Part shown: positions 26,401 to 33,928 of the stretch, in pieces
Layout: every line of letters starts with the position of its first letter
Numbering within the stretch: the stretch's first letter is position 1
DNA from: Sphingobacterium hotanense
Lineage (GTDB): Bacteria > Bacteroidota > Bacteroidia > Sphingobacteriales > Sphingobacteriaceae
NCBI RefSeq assembly: GCF_008274825.1
Contig: NZ_CP030848.1
Span: forward strand, 1,488,001 to 1,552,000
DNA: 64,000 bases
Direction of reading: 5' to 3'
Translations under genes and position numbers: made by a program
The notes under the pieces: model-generated
What the model was told of the DNA's origin: nothing
What the model saw: the letters and a program-made list of their open reading frames with translations, nothing else
Databases searched by the model: none

Positions 26401-26925
26401 TTCGAAATCACCTTGTTCATTTGTTGTTGTTCCCAAGTTGGTACCTTTGACAGTCACCGAGGCTCGGGCAATCGGTTTTCCATCGTCGCCAACGACCTTT
26501 CCAGAGATTCGTTGCTGAACAGCGGTTCGATTTTTCTCGCTATTATCGATCAATCGTTTCTGCAGGTCCGTTCGGAGAATAATCGTTCCGCCCGATATCT
26601 CCCAAGAGATGGGTTTGTCGGCGAGAATCAAAGCCAATGCTTTCTGTAGTTCGACCTGTTTCAATTCGGCGTCAATCTTGGTATTCGCTAATTCTTTTCC
26701 TTGCAGCAAAAAGGGTGTGCCACTTTGTTGCTGCACTTTCCGCATGACCTCAATCAGAGGGCTATTGACCGCTTTTAGCGAGACATGCTGTGCGAAACCA
26801 TTTGCAGATAGCTTAAACACACATAAGACGGTTAAAAAAAAGGTTAATTTCATATGGAGTACCCATGGTTTTATTTTTGGTATTGCGCAACTGCGCGTAC
26901 CATCGTTTTGTTGTATAAAAATCAT
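23437..26925 (-). CDS. SusC/RagA-family TonB-dependent transporter with STN domain (locus 1)
   Basis: I place the start at the ATG at 26925; the frame extends four codons further only through a TTG. The 1162-residue protein has an N-terminal extension of about 24 residues, a signal peptide, an STN domain (about 50-115), a carboxypeptidase-regulatory-like domain (about 140-215), a plug with the SusC signature (NPLYVIDGVPGGDI, DVLKDAASAAIYGSRAANG) and a 22-strand-type barrel ending INLKF. The STN domain marks transporters that signal through a FecR anti-sigma factor, and one is encoded directly upstream. Transport is TonB-driven across the outer membrane with the adjacent SusD. The ligand is unknown. 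Confidence 0.93.
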   Translation of the reverse strand: MIFIQQNDGTRSCAIPKIKPWVLHMKLTFFLTVLCVFKLSANGFAQHVSLKAVNSPLIEVMRKVQQQSGTPFLLQGKELANTKIDAELKQVELQKALALILADKPISWEISGGTIILRTDLQKRLIDNSEKNRTAVQQRISGKVVGDDGKPIARASVTVKGTNLGTTTNEQGDFELESVNSNATIVVTYLGYLRSETSLNGRTAVRINLKEEMSDLDEVIVIGYGTQKKKLNTGATVQVKGEDIEKLSTPNVLEAMQSQSPGVQITQSSGMPGENYKVTIRGLGTIHNSNPLYVIDGVPGGDINNLNPADIESIDVLKDAASAAIYGSRAANGIILVTTKQGKAGKMSVYLDSYLGMQQAQKLPSLLTAKEYMIIQDERRFNEGSTPYNWESIIPKQYQQIQDGTWNGTNWIKEAYNENATLFNTAVSLLGGTDASKFSFGYSNSHREGIFGKPVQPDYKRNNVRLNSDHVILKNEAFDIIKFGENITYTFNKKTGLGIGNIFWNDIHNLLVGNPLLPLYNAEGEYYDQPSKVADKWGLDGAIANPIAEMVYRRGQNLSNSHALNINAYLEVQPIKNLKWRSSFGYKMNSYNYRQYTPAYQLSTTLVNADDDISQNQGMGYSWVVENTVNYRYATNGGHDFDFLIGQSLEKSGMGSDLSATHTNSSFPNSWEHAWISNAQGYDGYIPAVSGMGWGQGSLASFFARAIYNYKEKYMASVSLRADGSSNFATGERWGYYPSVSVGWLLSSEDFMEASSEWLDFFKLRASWGQNGNQSIPNFNYLSTVAIDNRNGYYFGNNKNTLIKGAYPDILSNPIVTWETSDQLNIGFDARFAKDRLAVVFDWYNKKTIDWLVQAPIPKIFGTGAPYVNGGEVQNKGVELGLNWSDKKQDFRYSIGINGAYNKNKVLKIENDEGIIHGENHVLSQGTTEMYRAQVDFPIGYFYGYRTNGVFQTQEQINELRANGVGVLPTAQPGDLYFVDTNQDGSITDADKVMIGNPHPDFTAGMNISLGYKGFDFAATAFGAFGQQVAKSYRSFADSPLQNYTTEIFGRWHGEGTSNKIPRLTSGSHTNNQYVSDLYIEDADFLKLQNITIGYDFAKLFPKLPFSQTRLYFTVQNLYTFTGYSGMDPEVGYGDTAPWVSGIDLGFYPQPRTYMFGINLKF

Positions 26926-26932
26926 ATTTTTG
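26925..26932 (+). promoter_or_regulatory. Candidate antisense -7 box at the susC 5' end
   Basis: TATTTTTG on the + strand fits TAnnTTTG exactly and overlaps the leftward susC start codon. Transcription rightward would begin near 26939. The nearest TTTTG lies only 14 bases upstream of the box, too close for an ideal -33 element. Confidence 0.35.
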
Positions 26933-26938
26933 TACAAT

Positions 26939-27043
26939 TAGGATTAAACATTGGTTAAGGATTAAATTCAGCATTTCGTTCTTGGCTCAAGATTATCTTA
27001 ATATCTGCCGAGCAATGTTGCAACCATTGTTCGGTATTTTTTT
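26939..27043 (+). ncRNA. Possible antisense small RNA opposite the susC leader
   Basis: A short transcript of about 105 bases is bounded by the + strand -7 box at 26925-26932 and a rho-independent terminator at 27008-27043. It would lie opposite the fecR-susC intergenic leader. In Bacteroides, antisense RNAs of the DonS type occupy this position relative to susC homologues. This is inference from two signals; no conserved RNA sequence was recognised. Confidence 0.3.
27008..27043 (+). terminator. Rightward terminator between susC and fecR
   Basis: CCGAGCAATG (27008-27017) pairs with CATTGTTCGG (27025-27034) with one G-U pair and a 7-base loop, followed by TATTTTTTT. The T tract lies on the + strand, so it cannot end the leftward fecR transcript in the classical way. 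No annotated rightward gene precedes it. Confidence 0.6.
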
Positions 27044-27108
27044 GATAATCTGATGCCTGTTCAGGGTGGTATCGATTTATTCATGGTTTGTCGTTAATAG
27101 GTATGATT

Positions 27109-28299
27109 TTAAGGGAGTACAATTAGTTTAGGTTCTTTACCTTGATGATCTAGCTTAAATTTGAGTCCGCTTTTTTCCAATAATGTCAGCACCTCTGCAA
27201 GGTTTTTATTACGTTCGATCTCTCCGTAGAAGTAGGTTGCCGGAATGGTGCCATTATATCCCACTTCGATGTCGTACCACCTAGAGATATCCTTCATTAC
27301 TTGGCGTAAGTCCGTTTCGTTGAACAGGAACTTGTTGTTTTTCCAGGCGATGAAGCTCGTGACATCCACCGTTTGAACCCTCGCCTTTTTGTTTTTCCAG
27401 GTTAGCTGCTGATTCGGTTTTAGGCTGGACAGCTTCTGCCCATGTAATACATTGACGCTTCCTTCCACTAATGTTGTTGTGATGTCTGATTCGTCGGGGT
27501 AAGCAGAGATATTAAACTCTGTTCCCGTTACGTGGACTTCCTGATCTCGTGATGTTACGATAAATGCCTTTTTCATCCCTTGATGGTAAGATTCGTTTAC
27601 CGAAAAGTAGGCTTCACCCTCTAACTTCACTACTCTACGCTCTTGAGGGAATCTTAAAGGATAACTAAGTTGACTTGAAGCATTCAAAAAAACCGTTGAA
27701 CCGTCGGGCAAGGTGACTTGATATTTCCCGCCTTTTGGAACTTGTACGGTCGCAGTCAACTTTGAAAGTTCTTGATCATCGAGCTTGAGTAAGTCTGTTC
27801 CGTCTTGATAGGTTAATTGCTCGTTGATCTTTATTCCGTCTTTATCAGCTCTTAATTGGATGGTCTGACCGTTGGAGAGTCTCAATTCGGCTTTATTCTC
27901 AGCTGGCTGTATGTCGCTAAAGGAAGTTGGAAGTTGACTTGCTTGTTTTTCCCAGTTTGGGATTAGGAAAACGTATGAAATAGCGGCTAGAAGTATGATT
28001 GCTGCGGCATATCCCAACCAATTATTTCTGCGTTTTAGTGGTCTTTCCTTCTGGCTGTCTATTTTCTGAATAGTTTTTGCTTTTAAGCTATTCAACCAAT
28101 CTTCGCTATCGTCGGATTTTAGTTGTAAATAGGAAAGTGCATCTTCATACAGTTCGTCACTTTGGATGAGTTTATCGAAAAACTGTTGATGACTTATATC
28201 TTCCTCAAGCCATTGGTTCAATTCAATAGCGTCGGTTGATGACAAATTTCCCTCTAAATGCTTCTTGATGAGAGCAGCAATTTCAGCACTTAATTTCAT
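27109..28299 (-). CDS. FecR-family anti-sigma factor
   Basis: From the ATG at 28299 (MKLSAEIAALIKKHLEG) the protein has 396 residues. A cytoplasmic N-terminal domain (about 1-90) that should bind the sigma factor is followed by one membrane segment (LGYAAAIILLAAISYVFLI, about 95-115), the FecR domain (about 180-280, with VPKGGKYQVTLPDGSTVFLN and EGEAYFSV) and a C-terminal STN-like domain (DLRQVMKDISRWYDIEVGY). It relays the SusC/STN signal to the ECF sigma factor. The usual neighbour directly upstream would be that sigma gene; here the upstream gene is a divergent thioredoxin. Confidence 0.92.
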   Translation of the reverse strand: MKLSAEIAALIKKHLEGNLSSTDAIELNQWLEEDISHQQFFDKLIQSDELYEDALSYLQLKSDDSEDWLNSLKAKTIQKIDSQKERPLKRRNNWLGYAAAIILLAAISYVFLIPNWEKQASQLPTSFSDIQPAENKAELRLSNGQTIQLRADKDGIKINEQLTYQDGTDLLKLDDQELSKLTATVQVPKGGKYQVTLPDGSTVFLNASSQLSYPLRFPQERRVVKLEGEAYFSVNESYHQGMKKAFIVTSRDQEVHVTGTEFNISAYPDESDITTTLVEGSVNVLHGQKLSSLKPNQQLTWKNKKARVQTVDVTSFIAWKNNKFLFNETDLRQVMKDISRWYDIEVGYNGTIPATYFYGEIERNKNLAEVLTLLEKSGLKFKLDHQGKEPKLIVLP

Positions 28300-28459
28300 G
28301 TTGTTTATAATGGTTGTTACTTGTTCAAACGACAGGGGCGGATAAACCTTAGTAGAAAAGTGAAATTTTTTGAAGCGACAGATTATGGCCATCAAGAGTT
28401 TTCATCCCTGTTGGGGTTTTTATGGAATGATGAAAATTTTTAAAAACATAGTTTTTCCA

Positions 28460-28467
28460 TATTTTTG
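28460..28467 (+). promoter_or_regulatory. -7 box for the tlpA-like gene
   Basis: TATTTTTG matches TAnnTTTG and would start transcription near 28474, 33 bases before the ATG. No good -33 element is visible. Confidence 0.4.
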
Positions 28468-28506
28468 AGACGGAATCGTTTGTTTGGTATTCTTAAAATG
28501 TAATTC

Positions 28507-29049
28507 ATGAAGTTTAAATATCCTTTCGCCCTCTCTTTCTTGATTTTTTTTCTTTTTACTTCTGTTGAGCTAATTGCACAGGAAGAAGTAACAGTGACTT
28601 CGGACAGCGATGTTGATTCCTCTGACTTGGCATTGGTTGATAAAGATGGAAAGCTGATCAAGTTATCGGAAATGAAAGGGAAAGTGATTGTTTTGAATTT
28701 TTGGGCTACCTGGTGCCAGCCCTGTATAGCTGAACTACCTTCTTTAGAAAAACTTTATTCTTCTTTAGCGTCTGAAGAGGATATTGTATTTGCGGCTGTT
28801 GAGATGGATCAGGATCCGGAGAAAGCGGCGAAATTCTTTAAAAAGAGAAAATATAGTATTCCTTTATACTCCTTAGGTTCAGCATTGCCCTCACAAATGC
28901 ATACGAACTCTATCCCGATGACTGTCATCATCGCAAAAAACGGAGAAATTGTAGTGAAAAAGATCGGGATGATTGATTTTGGATCAGCGAAACTTCGCAA
29001 CAATTTGCTCCAATTAACGAAAGAGCGAGCGGATATTTCTTATCTTTAG
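28507..29049 (+). CDS. TlpA-like thioredoxin-family protein
   Basis: The 180-residue protein has an N-terminal signal peptide (about 1-24) and a thioredoxin fold with the active-site motif FWATWCQPC (C70, C73) and a cis-Pro in NSIPMTVII. It is therefore a periplasmic or membrane-tethered thiol-disulfide reductase of the TlpA/ResA type. Such proteins reduce cytochrome apoproteins or other exported cysteines. It is monocistronic and divergent from fecR. A link to the neighbouring SusCD locus is not supported. Confidence 0.87.
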   Translation: MKFKYPFALSFLIFFLFTSVELIAQEEVTVTSDSDVDSSDLALVDKDGKLIKLSEMKGKVIVLNFWATWCQPCIAELPSLEKLYSSLASEEDIVFAAVEMDQDPEKAAKFFKKRKYSIPLYSLGSALPSQMHTNSIPMTVIIAKNGEIVVKKIGMIDFGSAKLRNNLLQLTKERADISYL

Positions 29050-29135
29050 TTGAAATCTCTTTCGAAATAGCCTTAGAGGAAGGGTTTTTAAATAAAATTA
29101 AACATAGATTTAATATTCTATTAATAACCTGCTTT

Positions 29136-29143
29136 TATTTTTG
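29136..29143 (+). promoter_or_regulatory. -7 box for the PHP phosphodiesterase gene
   Basis: TATTTTTG matches TAnnTTTG and would start transcription near 29150, 17 bases before the ATG. Confidence 0.4.
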
Positions 29144-29166
29144 GATAAAATAAAATAACCTCTATC

Positions 29167-30312
29167 ATGAAATTTACTTCAGCCCTAGCAAGCGCTTTGC
29201 TATTAAGCGTTTCGTTTCTCCAGGCACAGACTGATCCTGGAATTATGCGCCTTCAAGAATTCGCATATCCTGCAAAGCGTCAGATTTTAAATATTCCGAA
29301 TGTTAATGGTCTCCAAGTGTTGAAATGTGATTTCCATATGCATACGGTCTTTACAGACGGACATGTATGGCCTAATGTCCGCGTACAGGAAGCATGGCGC
29401 GAAGGGTTAGATGCAATCTCTTATACCGAGCATATGGAATACAATCCGCATTCAAAAGATGTTAAAGTAGATCATAATCGCTCCCACGATTTGGCGGTAG
29501 AACTAGCAAAAGAAAATAATATTGTTTTGGTGAAAGGGACAGAGGTTACTCGTAAAACTCCTCCAGGACATTTCAATGCGCTGTTTATCCAAGACGCTTC
29601 TACTTTGGTTGAGAATAATGATTCTGCTTTAGATCAGGAAGCCATCGATAAGGTTGCTGCTCAGAAGGCTTTTATTTTTTGGAATCACCCGGGATGGAAG
29701 GCAACGACGATAGAAGGCTCTTACGAATGGATTGATTTTGTTGAAAAAATGTACCAGGAGAAGAAACTTCACGGTATTGAAGTAGTGAATGGTTTAGGAT
29801 TTCATAAAAAAGCGTTGGATTGGGCATTAGACCGTAATTTGACCATTATCGGAAATACGGATATTCATAACCTAATTGCCCATGATTATAATATTGGGCA
29901 GGAGGGTGTACACCGCACCATGACGCTGATTATGTCAAAAGATCGTTCGGCAGCTGGTATCCGAGAAGCTTTGGAAGCAGGACGTACTGTAGCATGGTCT
30001 AGTAAATATCTATTTGGCAAAGAAGAGCATGTTAGAAATCTGATGAATGCTTGCGTTTCGGTTGGTGCTCCGTATCATGAAAAGACAAATAAAAATTCAG
30101 GATCAACAACGAAGTATTATGAAATATCGAACAATTCTGATCTTTATTTTGAGATGCAGTTGAAATCCGGAAATGGAACAAAACGGATTGTTCTATATCC
30201 AGAGTCTAAACAAATCCTAACCGCGGAAGCCGGACAGTCTAAATTATCGTATGAAGTAGTGTCTACTTTTATCCGTAGCGACAAGCACTTAATGTTTGAT
30301 GTTAAGTTATAA
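29167..30312 (+). CDS. PHP-domain (Sb-PDE-like) phosphodiesterase
   Basis: The 381-residue protein has a signal peptide (about 1-20) and a PHP metallo-phosphoesterase domain. Metal ligands are visible in DFHMHTVFTDG (H57, H59), YTEHMEY, KGTEVTR, WNHPGW and NTDIHNL. The C-terminal 80 residues form a separate beta-rich region. The closest family I recall is the Sb-PDE type of secreted phosphodiesterase, known from organophosphate degradation. It would release phosphate from phosphodiesters in the periplasm or outside. Its position just before pstSCAB fits phosphate scavenging, although a terminator separates the two. Confidence 0.83.
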   Translation: MKFTSALASALLLSVSFLQAQTDPGIMRLQEFAYPAKRQILNIPNVNGLQVLKCDFHMHTVFTDGHVWPNVRVQEAWREGLDAISYTEHMEYNPHSKDVKVDHNRSHDLAVELAKENNIVLVKGTEVTRKTPPGHFNALFIQDASTLVENNDSALDQEAIDKVAAQKAFIFWNHPGWKATTIEGSYEWIDFVEKMYQEKKLHGIEVVNGLGFHKKALDWALDRNLTIIGNTDIHNLIAHDYNIGQEGVHRTMTLIMSKDRSAAGIREALEAGRTVAWSSKYLFGKEEHVRNLMNACVSVGAPYHEKTNKNSGSTTKYYEISNNSDLYFEMQLKSGNGTKRIVLYPESKQILTAEAGQSKLSYEVVSTFIRSDKHLMFDVKL

Positions 30313-30345
30313 TATTCAACTAACCTTTTACAATTCATAATCGAA

Positions 30346-30374
30346 GTCGTCCAGCTCTGCTGGGCGGCTTTTTT
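30346..30374 (+). terminator. Terminator after the PHP phosphodiesterase gene
   Basis: GTCGTCCAGC (30346-30355) pairs with GCTGGGCGGC (30359-30368), with two G-T pairs, followed by seven T residues. Confidence 0.8.
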
Positions 30375-30426
30375 TATGCACTATGCTGTACTTTTGCCGC
30401 TAATTAATATTCAGTTCTCATCAACT

Positions 30427-30506
30427 TTACAATTCTCTTACATGAATCTGATAATCTACCATTACGATAATATTAGCTTAACATTGAGGTAATATTGAAA
30501 CCTCAA
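30427..30506 (+). promoter_or_regulatory. pstS upstream region: TTACA repeats and inverted repeat
   Basis: TTACA occurs at 30427-30431 and 30438-30442, an 11-bp step like that of Pho boxes. Closer to the gene, TTGAGGT (30484-30490) and ACCTCAA (30500-30506) form a perfect 7-bp inverted repeat around nine bases, ending 10 bases before the pstS ATG. It could be an operator or a leader hairpin. I cannot assign a regulator. Confidence 0.35.
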
Positions 30507-30516
30507 TTTTGTAGGG

Positions 30517-31392
30517 ATGAAACAAAAGATTATTAACTATTTCCCGAGTTTTTGTGTCATTTCTCTATTGTTTTTCAATTCGTGTAGTACGAATACGAGT
30601 TCGATTAAGATGAAAGGCTCTGATACAGAGGTGAATTTGGCGGTCAACCTTGCTGAAGAATTCACAGAGCTCGATCCCACTTTCAGTATTGCGATTTCTG
30701 GCGGTGGTTCTGGTTTAGGGATAACCTCGCTCATGAATGGTCAAGCCGATATTGCAAACTCATCGCGCCCATTATCGGATGAAGAGATTCAACAATTTAA
30801 GGAGAAAGATATAGAGATAAAGACGATTGTATTCGCGGAAGATGCAACGGCATTTGTGGTGCATAAAGACCTGCCTTTGGAGGAGCTTTCTGTAGATACA
30901 CTAGGACTGATTTTAAGTGGTAAGATCAAGAACTGGAATGAGATCATTGAAGTTGATCAGCCTATTAATATCTATGGTAGACAGAGCAGTTCAGGAACGC
31001 ATTCTTTTATCAAGAAGAAGCTTAAGATTGAATTCTCCAACACTGCAAAGGAAATGACTGGTAATGCCCAGATTATTGAGGGAGTAAAAGCTGATAAAAC
31101 GGGTATTGGTTATGTGGGAGCTGGCTATGTTGCTCATGATCCGAATAGTGGTCAGAAGGTGAAGATTTTAAAGATTCGCGAAAATGCTACTGCAGTAGCT
31201 TACTCTCCATTGGATCCTGACGCTATTAACAATAGCTTGTACTATTTCCAACGTCCCTTATACCAATTTGTATTGGCTAAATCCTGGGATAAAGTAAGGC
31301 CTTTTATCAACTTTGAGCGTGGTGGAATCGGTAGAAAATTGATTGAAGATCACGGTTATTATACGCTAGAAAATCAACAACATGAAATATAA
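30517..31392 (+). CDS. pstS: PstS phosphate-binding lipoprotein
   Basis: The 291-residue protein has a lipobox FFNSC (C23) and a PBP-like fold. Phosphate-contact regions are visible: KMKGSDTEVNLA, SGGGSGLGI with the Ser-rich loop, DIANSSRPL and RQSSSGTHSF. It binds phosphate in the periplasm for the PstCAB importer. It overlaps pstC by 11 bases, so the four pst genes form a tight operon. Confidence 0.93.
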   Translation: MKQKIINYFPSFCVISLLFFNSCSTNTSSIKMKGSDTEVNLAVNLAEEFTELDPTFSIAISGGGSGLGITSLMNGQADIANSSRPLSDEEIQQFKEKDIEIKTIVFAEDATAFVVHKDLPLEELSVDTLGLILSGKIKNWNEIIEVDQPINIYGRQSSSGTHSFIKKKLKIEFSNTAKEMTGNAQIIEGVKADKTGIGYVGAGYVAHDPNSGQKVKILKIRENATAVAYSPLDPDAINNSLYYFQRPLYQFVLAKSWDKVRPFINFERGGIGRKLIEDHGYYTLENQQHEI

Positions 31393-32272
31393 AACTCGAT
31401 TGTCTTTAGACCTTTGTTTTAAATATGTTTTTAAAGCAACAGGTTTACTGGTTCTAGCATTATTAGGCGGTATTCTTGCCATGCTAGTTTATAATTCTTT
31501 TTCTTTTTTCCTGGATGTAAAGCCTTTGGACTTTATCACAGGGATGGAGTGGAATCCGACGGCTAATGATCCGAAGTATGGCATGCTTCCGTTGATTCTA
31601 AGTACGACTTTGGTGACATTCGGCGCGATGCTAATTGCTATTCCGTTGGGAATTGGTACAGCCGCTTTTATCGCAGAATATGCGAGTCCGAGAGTTAAGA
31701 ATATCTTGAAACCTACTGTAGAGATGTTGGCTGCAATTCCATCGGTTGTAATTGGCTTTTTAGGTATTGTAGTAGTGAGTCCGGGTATCGCTAGTTTAGC
31801 GGACTTGTCGAATGGCTTAAACGCTTTGAATGGTGCTATCCTCTTAGCGGTTATGGCTTTACCTACAATTATTACTGTTGCTGAGGATGCTATTCACGCT
31901 GTTCCGAAGACTTATAAGGAAGCAAGCTATGGTGTCGGAGCGACGAAATGGGAAACTTTGATTAAAGTCGTCATTCCTGCTGCTGCGCCTGGTATTATCG
32001 CTGCGGTGATGTTAGGTGTTGGGCGTGCCATCGGAGAGACGATGACCGTATTGATGGCAACGGGTAATGCCGCATTGATGCCGACTGGTTTCTTTGACTC
32101 AGTAAAAACGATGACAGCGACAATTGCGATTGAAATGGGCGAAGTACCTTATCAAACGACGCACTATTTTGCACTTTATGCCATAGCAACCGTTCTATTT
32201 ATGATGACCCTTGCAGCAAATATGCTAGGGGAGTATTTCATTAACCGTTTTAGAAAATTCCATGCAGTATAG
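31382..32272 (+). CDS. pstC: PstC phosphate ABC transporter permease
   Basis: The 296-residue protein has six hydrophobic segments and the ABC permease EAA-like loop (EASYGVGATKWETLIKVVIPAAAPGI). Together with PstA it forms the inner-membrane channel of the high-affinity phosphate importer. It overlaps pstS and pstA by 11 bases each, indicating translational coupling. Confidence 0.93.
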   Translation: MKYKTRLSLDLCFKYVFKATGLLVLALLGGILAMLVYNSFSFFLDVKPLDFITGMEWNPTANDPKYGMLPLILSTTLVTFGAMLIAIPLGIGTAAFIAEYASPRVKNILKPTVEMLAAIPSVVIGFLGIVVVSPGIASLADLSNGLNALNGAILLAVMALPTIITVAEDAIHAVPKTYKEASYGVGATKWETLIKVVIPAAAPGIIAAVMLGVGRAIGETMTVLMATGNAALMPTGFFDSVKTMTATIAIEMGEVPYQTTHYFALYAIATVLFMMTLAANMLGEYFINRFRKFHAV

Positions 32273-33119
32273 ATCATCGAAATTATCTAAAGTTGTAGAA
32301 TGGGGTACTCTATTGACTAGTACCACCCTGGTTTGTTTCTTTTTAGTTGTTGTTATTTGGGAGATTGTTTCCAAGGGTGCTGGACAACTTTCATGGGAAT
32401 TTGTGTCGACTGTTCCAACAGACGGAATGACAAAGGGAGGAATTCTAACTCCAATTATAGGAACTGTATTATTGACTTTGATCACCGCGATATTCTCGAT
32501 ACCATTTGGTGTTTGTTGTGCGATTTACTTGCACGAATATGCGGAGGACAATTGGTTGACCCGAACAATCAGAGCTTCTATTCGTAATCTATCAGGCGTG
32601 CCGAGTATCATTTACGGTTTATTTGGTCTGGCACTGTTTGTACAGTCTATGGAACTCGGGACGTCCTTGTTGGCTGCCGGATTAACATTGGGCTTGCTTT
32701 CCTTGCCTTATATCATCACAACTACCGAGGAGGCATTAATGCGAATTCCAAACAGCACGCGCGAAGCTGCGCTTGCAGTGGGAGCAACGAAGTTTGAGAC
32801 CATCAAAGATGTGGTTATTCCCTCTGCGATGTCAGGTATTTTGACGGGAGTCGTATTGACTTTAAGTCGCGCAGCTGGTGAAACCGCACCGATTTTATTC
32901 ACGGGTGCTGCATTCTATATCAATGGCACCACCGGATTTATCAACCAAGAGTTTATGGCATTGCCATACCACTTATATATGTTATCGACACAGCATCAGT
33001 CCATCGATGAGGTTCGTCCTATCGCTTACGGAACGGCTTTAGTGCTTGTTGTTGTTGTCTTTTTATTGAACCTTACTGCGTTCTACATTCGTTATAAGTA
33101 TAGAAAAAATGAAGTCTAA
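32262..33119 (+). CDS. pstA: PstA phosphate ABC transporter permease
   Basis: The 285-residue protein has six membrane segments, the loop EAALAVGATKFETIKDVVIPSAMSGI and the conserved LSRAAGETAPILFTG motif of PstA. It pairs with PstC. It overlaps pstC and pstB by 11 bases each. Confidence 0.93.
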   Translation: MQYRSSKLSKVVEWGTLLTSTTLVCFFLVVVIWEIVSKGAGQLSWEFVSTVPTDGMTKGGILTPIIGTVLLTLITAIFSIPFGVCCAIYLHEYAEDNWLTRTIRASIRNLSGVPSIIYGLFGLALFVQSMELGTSLLAAGLTLGLLSLPYIITTTEEALMRIPNSTREAALAVGATKFETIKDVVIPSAMSGILTGVVLTLSRAAGETAPILFTGAAFYINGTTGFINQEFMALPYHLYMLSTQHQSIDEVRPIAYGTALVLVVVVFLLNLTAFYIRYKYRKNEV

Positions 33120-33855
33120 ATTATCAGCTGAAAATTTGAATATCAGCTTTGGAGCAAAGCATGTATTAAAGAATGTTAACATTTCTTTTGCAGAGAATGA
33201 GATTACGGCATTGATTGGTCCTTCGGGATGTGGGAAGAGTACTTTGTTGAGAAGTTTTAACCGCATGCATGACCTATCTCCCGATGCGAAGATTGACGGT
33301 AGTTTGAAACTGGAGGAACTTAATCTTTATTCCAAAGGTGTTCCTGTAACGGAAATTAGAAAACGTATAGGGATGGTGTTTCAGAAGGCAAATCCATTTC
33401 CGAAGAGTATCTATGATAACATCGCTTACGGTTTGAAAATTAATAATCTCCCACATGATAAGGGGGTGATCGAGAAAGCATTGCGCGAGGCATTCCTTTG
33501 GGAAGAAGTGAAGAATGACTTGAAGATGCCGGCGACTCGCTTATCTGGTGGTCAGCAGCAGCGATTATGTATTGCGAGAGCAGTGGCTTTACGTCCGGAA
33601 GTAATTCTGATGGATGAGCCATGTTCAGCTTTGGACCCTGTAAGTACCTTGAAGATTGAAGAACTAATCACTCATCTGAAGAAAAATTATACCATTGTTA
33701 TTGTGACACACAATATGCAGCAGGCACAACGTATTGCCGATAAAACGGTATTTATGTATTTAGGTGAAGTGAAAGAAGAGGGACCGACGAAGCAGATTTT
33801 CGGAAACCCTTTAAATGAAATGACCGCGAATTATATTAACGGGCAATTCGGATAG
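33109..33855 (+). CDS. pstB: PstB phosphate ABC transporter ATPase
   Basis: The 248-residue ATPase has Walker A GPSGCGKSTLL, the PstB-typical RSFNRMHDL that follows it, the signature LSGGQQQRLCIARA and Walker B VILMDEPCSALDP. It energises PstCA. No phoU follows; the next gene is the convergent sulP, and a bidirectional terminator closes the operon. PhoU may be encoded elsewhere. Confidence 0.95.
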   Translation: MKSKLSAENLNISFGAKHVLKNVNISFAENEITALIGPSGCGKSTLLRSFNRMHDLSPDAKIDGSLKLEELNLYSKGVPVTEIRKRIGMVFQKANPFPKSIYDNIAYGLKINNLPHDKGVIEKALREAFLWEEVKNDLKMPATRLSGGQQQRLCIARAVALRPEVILMDEPCSALDPVSTLKIEELITHLKKNYTIVIVTHNMQQAQRIADKTVFMYLGEVKEEGPTKQIFGNPLNEMTANYINGQFG

Positions 33856-33895
33856 AAGATAAAACTTGATAATGCACATCTGATATTGATGCAGG

Positions 33896-33928
33896 AAAAC
33901 CGACTTGAAAAAGTCGGTTTTTTTATTT
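33896..33928. terminator. Bidirectional terminator between pstB and sulP
   Basis: AAAACCGACTT (33896-33906) pairs perfectly with AAGTCGGTTTT (33911-33921) around a GAAA loop, with A and T tracts on either side. It serves both convergent genes. Confidence 0.9.
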
